Shown here piece after piece: positions 6,112 through 7,788 of a stretch of DNA of 7,788 nt. Made by a program: the position numbers and the translations under genes. The DNA lies in assembly GCA_029555885.1 (NCBI GenBank), contig JAKPQT010000156.1, forward strand, positions 1 to 7,788, in the 5' to 3' direction. Within the stretch, counting starts at the first letter, position 1; each line of letters begins with the position of its first letter. Source of the DNA: Chloroflexota bacterium (GTDB lineage Bacteria > Chloroflexota > Anaerolineae > CG2-30-64-16). Under the pieces are notes generated by a model. The model searched no databases. It saw nothing but the letters and a program-made list of their open reading frames with translations, and was not told the DNA's origin.

Positions 6112-7788
6112 TCAGTCCAGGGGACAGAGGTCCTTCGCAGTGAAGGTCGGATTGGCGTAGCCCCAGTCCTCCAGGAACTGCCACGTAGCCGGGTTCTTCT
6201 CGGCATAGGCAGTCGTATCGCGGCAGGCTTGGATTACGCTGCCCGACGATCTATAGGCATCGTAGAAGGCCTTCGCTGCGCCGGCGAGCGCCTTGTCCTT
6301 GATCTGGAGCGACACCTTCTGCGCCTCGGCGGCCTGCCCTGCGCCCACATAGGCGACCACCAGCCGGAAACGAGCGAAGTCTTTGAGCATAGCTAGCTCG
6401 TTCTTCAACCCGGTCGTGGAGCACGCAATGGAGGTTGTGTCTGCGATGATACCTGTGTAGGCCTGGATCGCAGGATCAAATCCCTCGGCATTCCAGGCGG
6501 CAAAATCGTTGTTAGCATCCAGCACGGCATGATACAGACAGGTGGACGCATCATACTCGATGGTCGAGAGCGAATACGCCCCGCCTTGCGGCGAGATGTA
6601 GGTCTCCGTCCAGGCCCGCTGCGGGCCGGCGCCAACGGAACCGATCACGCCACCATGGATGGTGATCTCCTGGCCCGAGCCATCGGGGGTTACATCCCCA
6701 AACTTGAACTCAGCCGAAGCGATGGTCGGGTCTTCGCCCTCCATCCAATCCTGGTAGGTCGTGCCGTCCCAGCTGTTGACATGCAGGGTGGAGAAGCAGG
6801 TGTGCGCGCCGCAGACCGTGTCGGCCCACACGAGATCGGCCTGTCCGTCGCCGTTCAGGTCGCCGGACTGTAGGAGGCTGACGATGCCGTCGCCCTTCAA
6901 CTGGTAGGCGACGGTATAGCCTGTTGCGCCGGCATGGTAGACCACGAACTGACCGCGGCCGGCAGGCGGCGGGTTGGTCGGGTCATGCATGGTCAGGATG
7001 AGGTCATTGCTCTCCGGACCCTGCAGAGCGGCCTGTACCAGGCCCTCTTCATTGGCAGCCAGGGCCTTGCAGGACGCCAGCCAGGTCTGCAGGCCTTCCA
7101 CTGTGTTGCCGGCCGTGTTCAGGTAAGCCAGGACGGCGTCCGGGTAAGCGTCCACGTCCGCAGGGCAGGCACCAGCCTCGGCAGGCGCCTCCGGTGCAGC
7201 CGCGGTCGGCTCCGCAGCCACAGGCGTCTCGGTGGCGGTCGCTTCCGGTGCAGCAACCGTCGGTGCGGCGGTGGCTGTAGCAGTGGGCTCAGGAGTGGCC
7301 GTCATGATGGGTTCAGGAGTGACCGTCGCAGTCGGCTCAAGCGTTGCGGTCGCGGTCGGAGTGGCCTCGATCGGCACGGTGGTCGGCGGAGCCTCGGTGG
7401 GCGCGACCGTCGGCTCAACGGGTGCAGCAGTGGGTTCGGGCACGGCGGCAGCAGGGGCTTGCCCGCTGACCGGCAGGGCCGGGATCCACACCTGCTGGCC
7501 GATGTACAGCCAGAGCTTGGGGTTCACCAGGCCGGGATTGGCATTCCATAGCGTGCGCACGGAGATGCCCGTGGCGCGCGACACCGTGTTCCAGGTATCA
7601 CCGGCGACGACCGTATACCAGCGGCCTTCGCCAGCGGCCGCCTCGGCCGGCACACACACCGTGTCGCCCAGGTACAGCCAGCCGTTCGAGCGAATCAGAC
7701 TGGGATTGGCCTGCCGCAGCAGCCTGACCGCGACGCCCGTAGCCGCGGAAACGGTATTCCACGTATCGCCCGGACGTACAGTATAATT
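6112..7788 (-). CDS. Exported LysM-domain protein with Pro/Thr-rich linker (N-terminus beyond the window)
   Basis: The frame is open to the right edge, so the start and any signal peptide are missing; 558 residues are visible, numbered from the edge. Two LysM domains (2-47 and 58-103) share YTV..GDTWNTVS.ATG and a WLY.G..V..P end, about 27 of 46 positions identical. LysM domains bind peptidoglycan or other N-acetylglucosamine polymers. Residues 104-206 are a low-complexity Ala/Pro/Thr/Glu linker. Residues 207-558 hold eight cysteines, an even number consistent with disulfides outside the cytoplasm. A calcium-type loop DLNGDGQAD (Asp310, Asn312, Asp314, Asp318) is like those in FG-GAP/VCBS or dockerin-like repeats, with a degenerate second copy GDVTPDGSGQE at 364-374. 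The last 95 residues look helical and TPR-like. No catalytic motif is recognised. It is probably a cell-wall-attached or secreted binding protein. The internal GTG at 7657-7659 is not a start. Confidence 0.9.
   Translation of the reverse strand, partial: NYTVRPGDTWNTVSAATGVAVRLLRQANPSLIRSNGWLYLGDTVCVPAEAAAGEGRWYTVVAGDTWNTVSRATGISVRTLWNANPGLVNPKLWLYIGQQVWIPALPVSGQAPAAAVPEPTAAPVEPTVAPTEAPPTTVPIEATPTATATLEPTATVTPEPIMTATPEPTATATAAPTVAAPEATATETPVAAEPTAAAPEAPAEAGACPADVDAYPDAVLAYLNTAGNTVEGLQTWLASCKALAANEEGLVQAALQGPESNDLILTMHDPTNPPPAGRGQFVVYHAGATGYTVAYQLKGDGIVSLLQSGDLNGDGQADLVWADTVCGAHTCFSTLHVNSWDGTTYQDWMEGEDPTIASAEFKFGDVTPDGSGQEITIHGGVIGSVGAGPQRAWTETYISPQGGAYSLSTIEYDASTCLYHAVLDANNDFAAWNAEGFDPAIQAYTGIIADTTSIACSTTGLKNELAMLKDFARFRLVVAYVGAGQAAEAQKVSLQIKDKALAGAAKAFYDAYRSSGSVIQACRDTTAYAEKNPATWQFLEDWGYANPTFTAKDLCPLD

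Noticed and set aside
5971..6396. + strand open frame of 141 codons after the operon
   Set aside because: It reads through the terminator hairpin and antisense to the LysM gene, and its product has no recognisable features.
7232..7786. + strand open frame rich in Gly/Ala/Val repeats
   Set aside because: It is the antisense image of the Pro/Thr-rich linker and LysM domains.
7782..7787. TATAAT at the right edge as a + strand promoter
   Set aside because: It lies inside the LysM coding sequence (Tyr-Thr-Val codons on the other strand), with no matching -35 element and no + strand gene after it in the window.

Overview
The window looks like a stretch of a GC-rich chromosome, most likely from a Chloroflexota bacterium (Anaerolineae or Caldilineae type). 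That placement is inference. It rests on the secreted LysM protein with a long Pro/Thr/Ala/Glu linker, the Trp-rich 'WWALIP' membrane repeats, the TATAAT-type promoter, and the short palindromic and heptad repeats between genes. No rRNA or other phylogenetic marker is present.

Layout, left to right. (1) Positions 1-89 hold the last codons of an upstream + strand gene, probably the radical-SAM activase of the next gene. (2) Positions 103-2355 encode a complete 750-residue glycyl radical enzyme of the pyruvate formate-lyase superfamily. Its thiyl-radical cysteine lies in a Cys-His-Trp setting, not the Cys-Val-Glu of the known dehydratases, so its substrate cannot be named. (3) Positions 2356-2530 are a repeat-rich spacer, with four tandem heptads followed by a nested inverted-repeat element. 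(4) Positions 2531-3403 encode a NudC-type NADH pyrophosphatase with a zinc ribbon, a Nudix box and the SQPWPFP signature. (5) A strong extended -10 promoter near 3420 opens a tight four-gene operon at 3507-5951. It encodes a very acidic protein of unknown function, a HAD phosphatase of the phosphoserine phosphatase type, a small three-span membrane protein, and an eight-span membrane protein built from four repeats with a proline-rich tail. Gaps within the operon are 2 to 16 nt. (6) Positions 5952-6111 are the convergent spacer. A 41-nt hairpin there is a rho-independent terminator for the minus-strand gene. (7) Positions 6112-7788 on the minus strand encode the C-terminal 558 residues of an exported protein with two LysM domains, a low-complexity linker and a cysteine-containing C-terminal region with a calcium-loop motif. 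The gene runs off the right edge.

The glycyl radical enzyme points to an anaerobic or facultative lifestyle. NudC is housekeeping NAD metabolism or RNA decapping. The four-gene operon appears to be a conserved-hypothetical set linked to the envelope, and the LysM protein would act at or outside the cell surface. No mobile element, CRISPR array, RNA gene or defence system was seen. The points most worth following up are the unusual glycyl radical active site, the repeats flanking that gene, and the operon of uncharacterised proteins.
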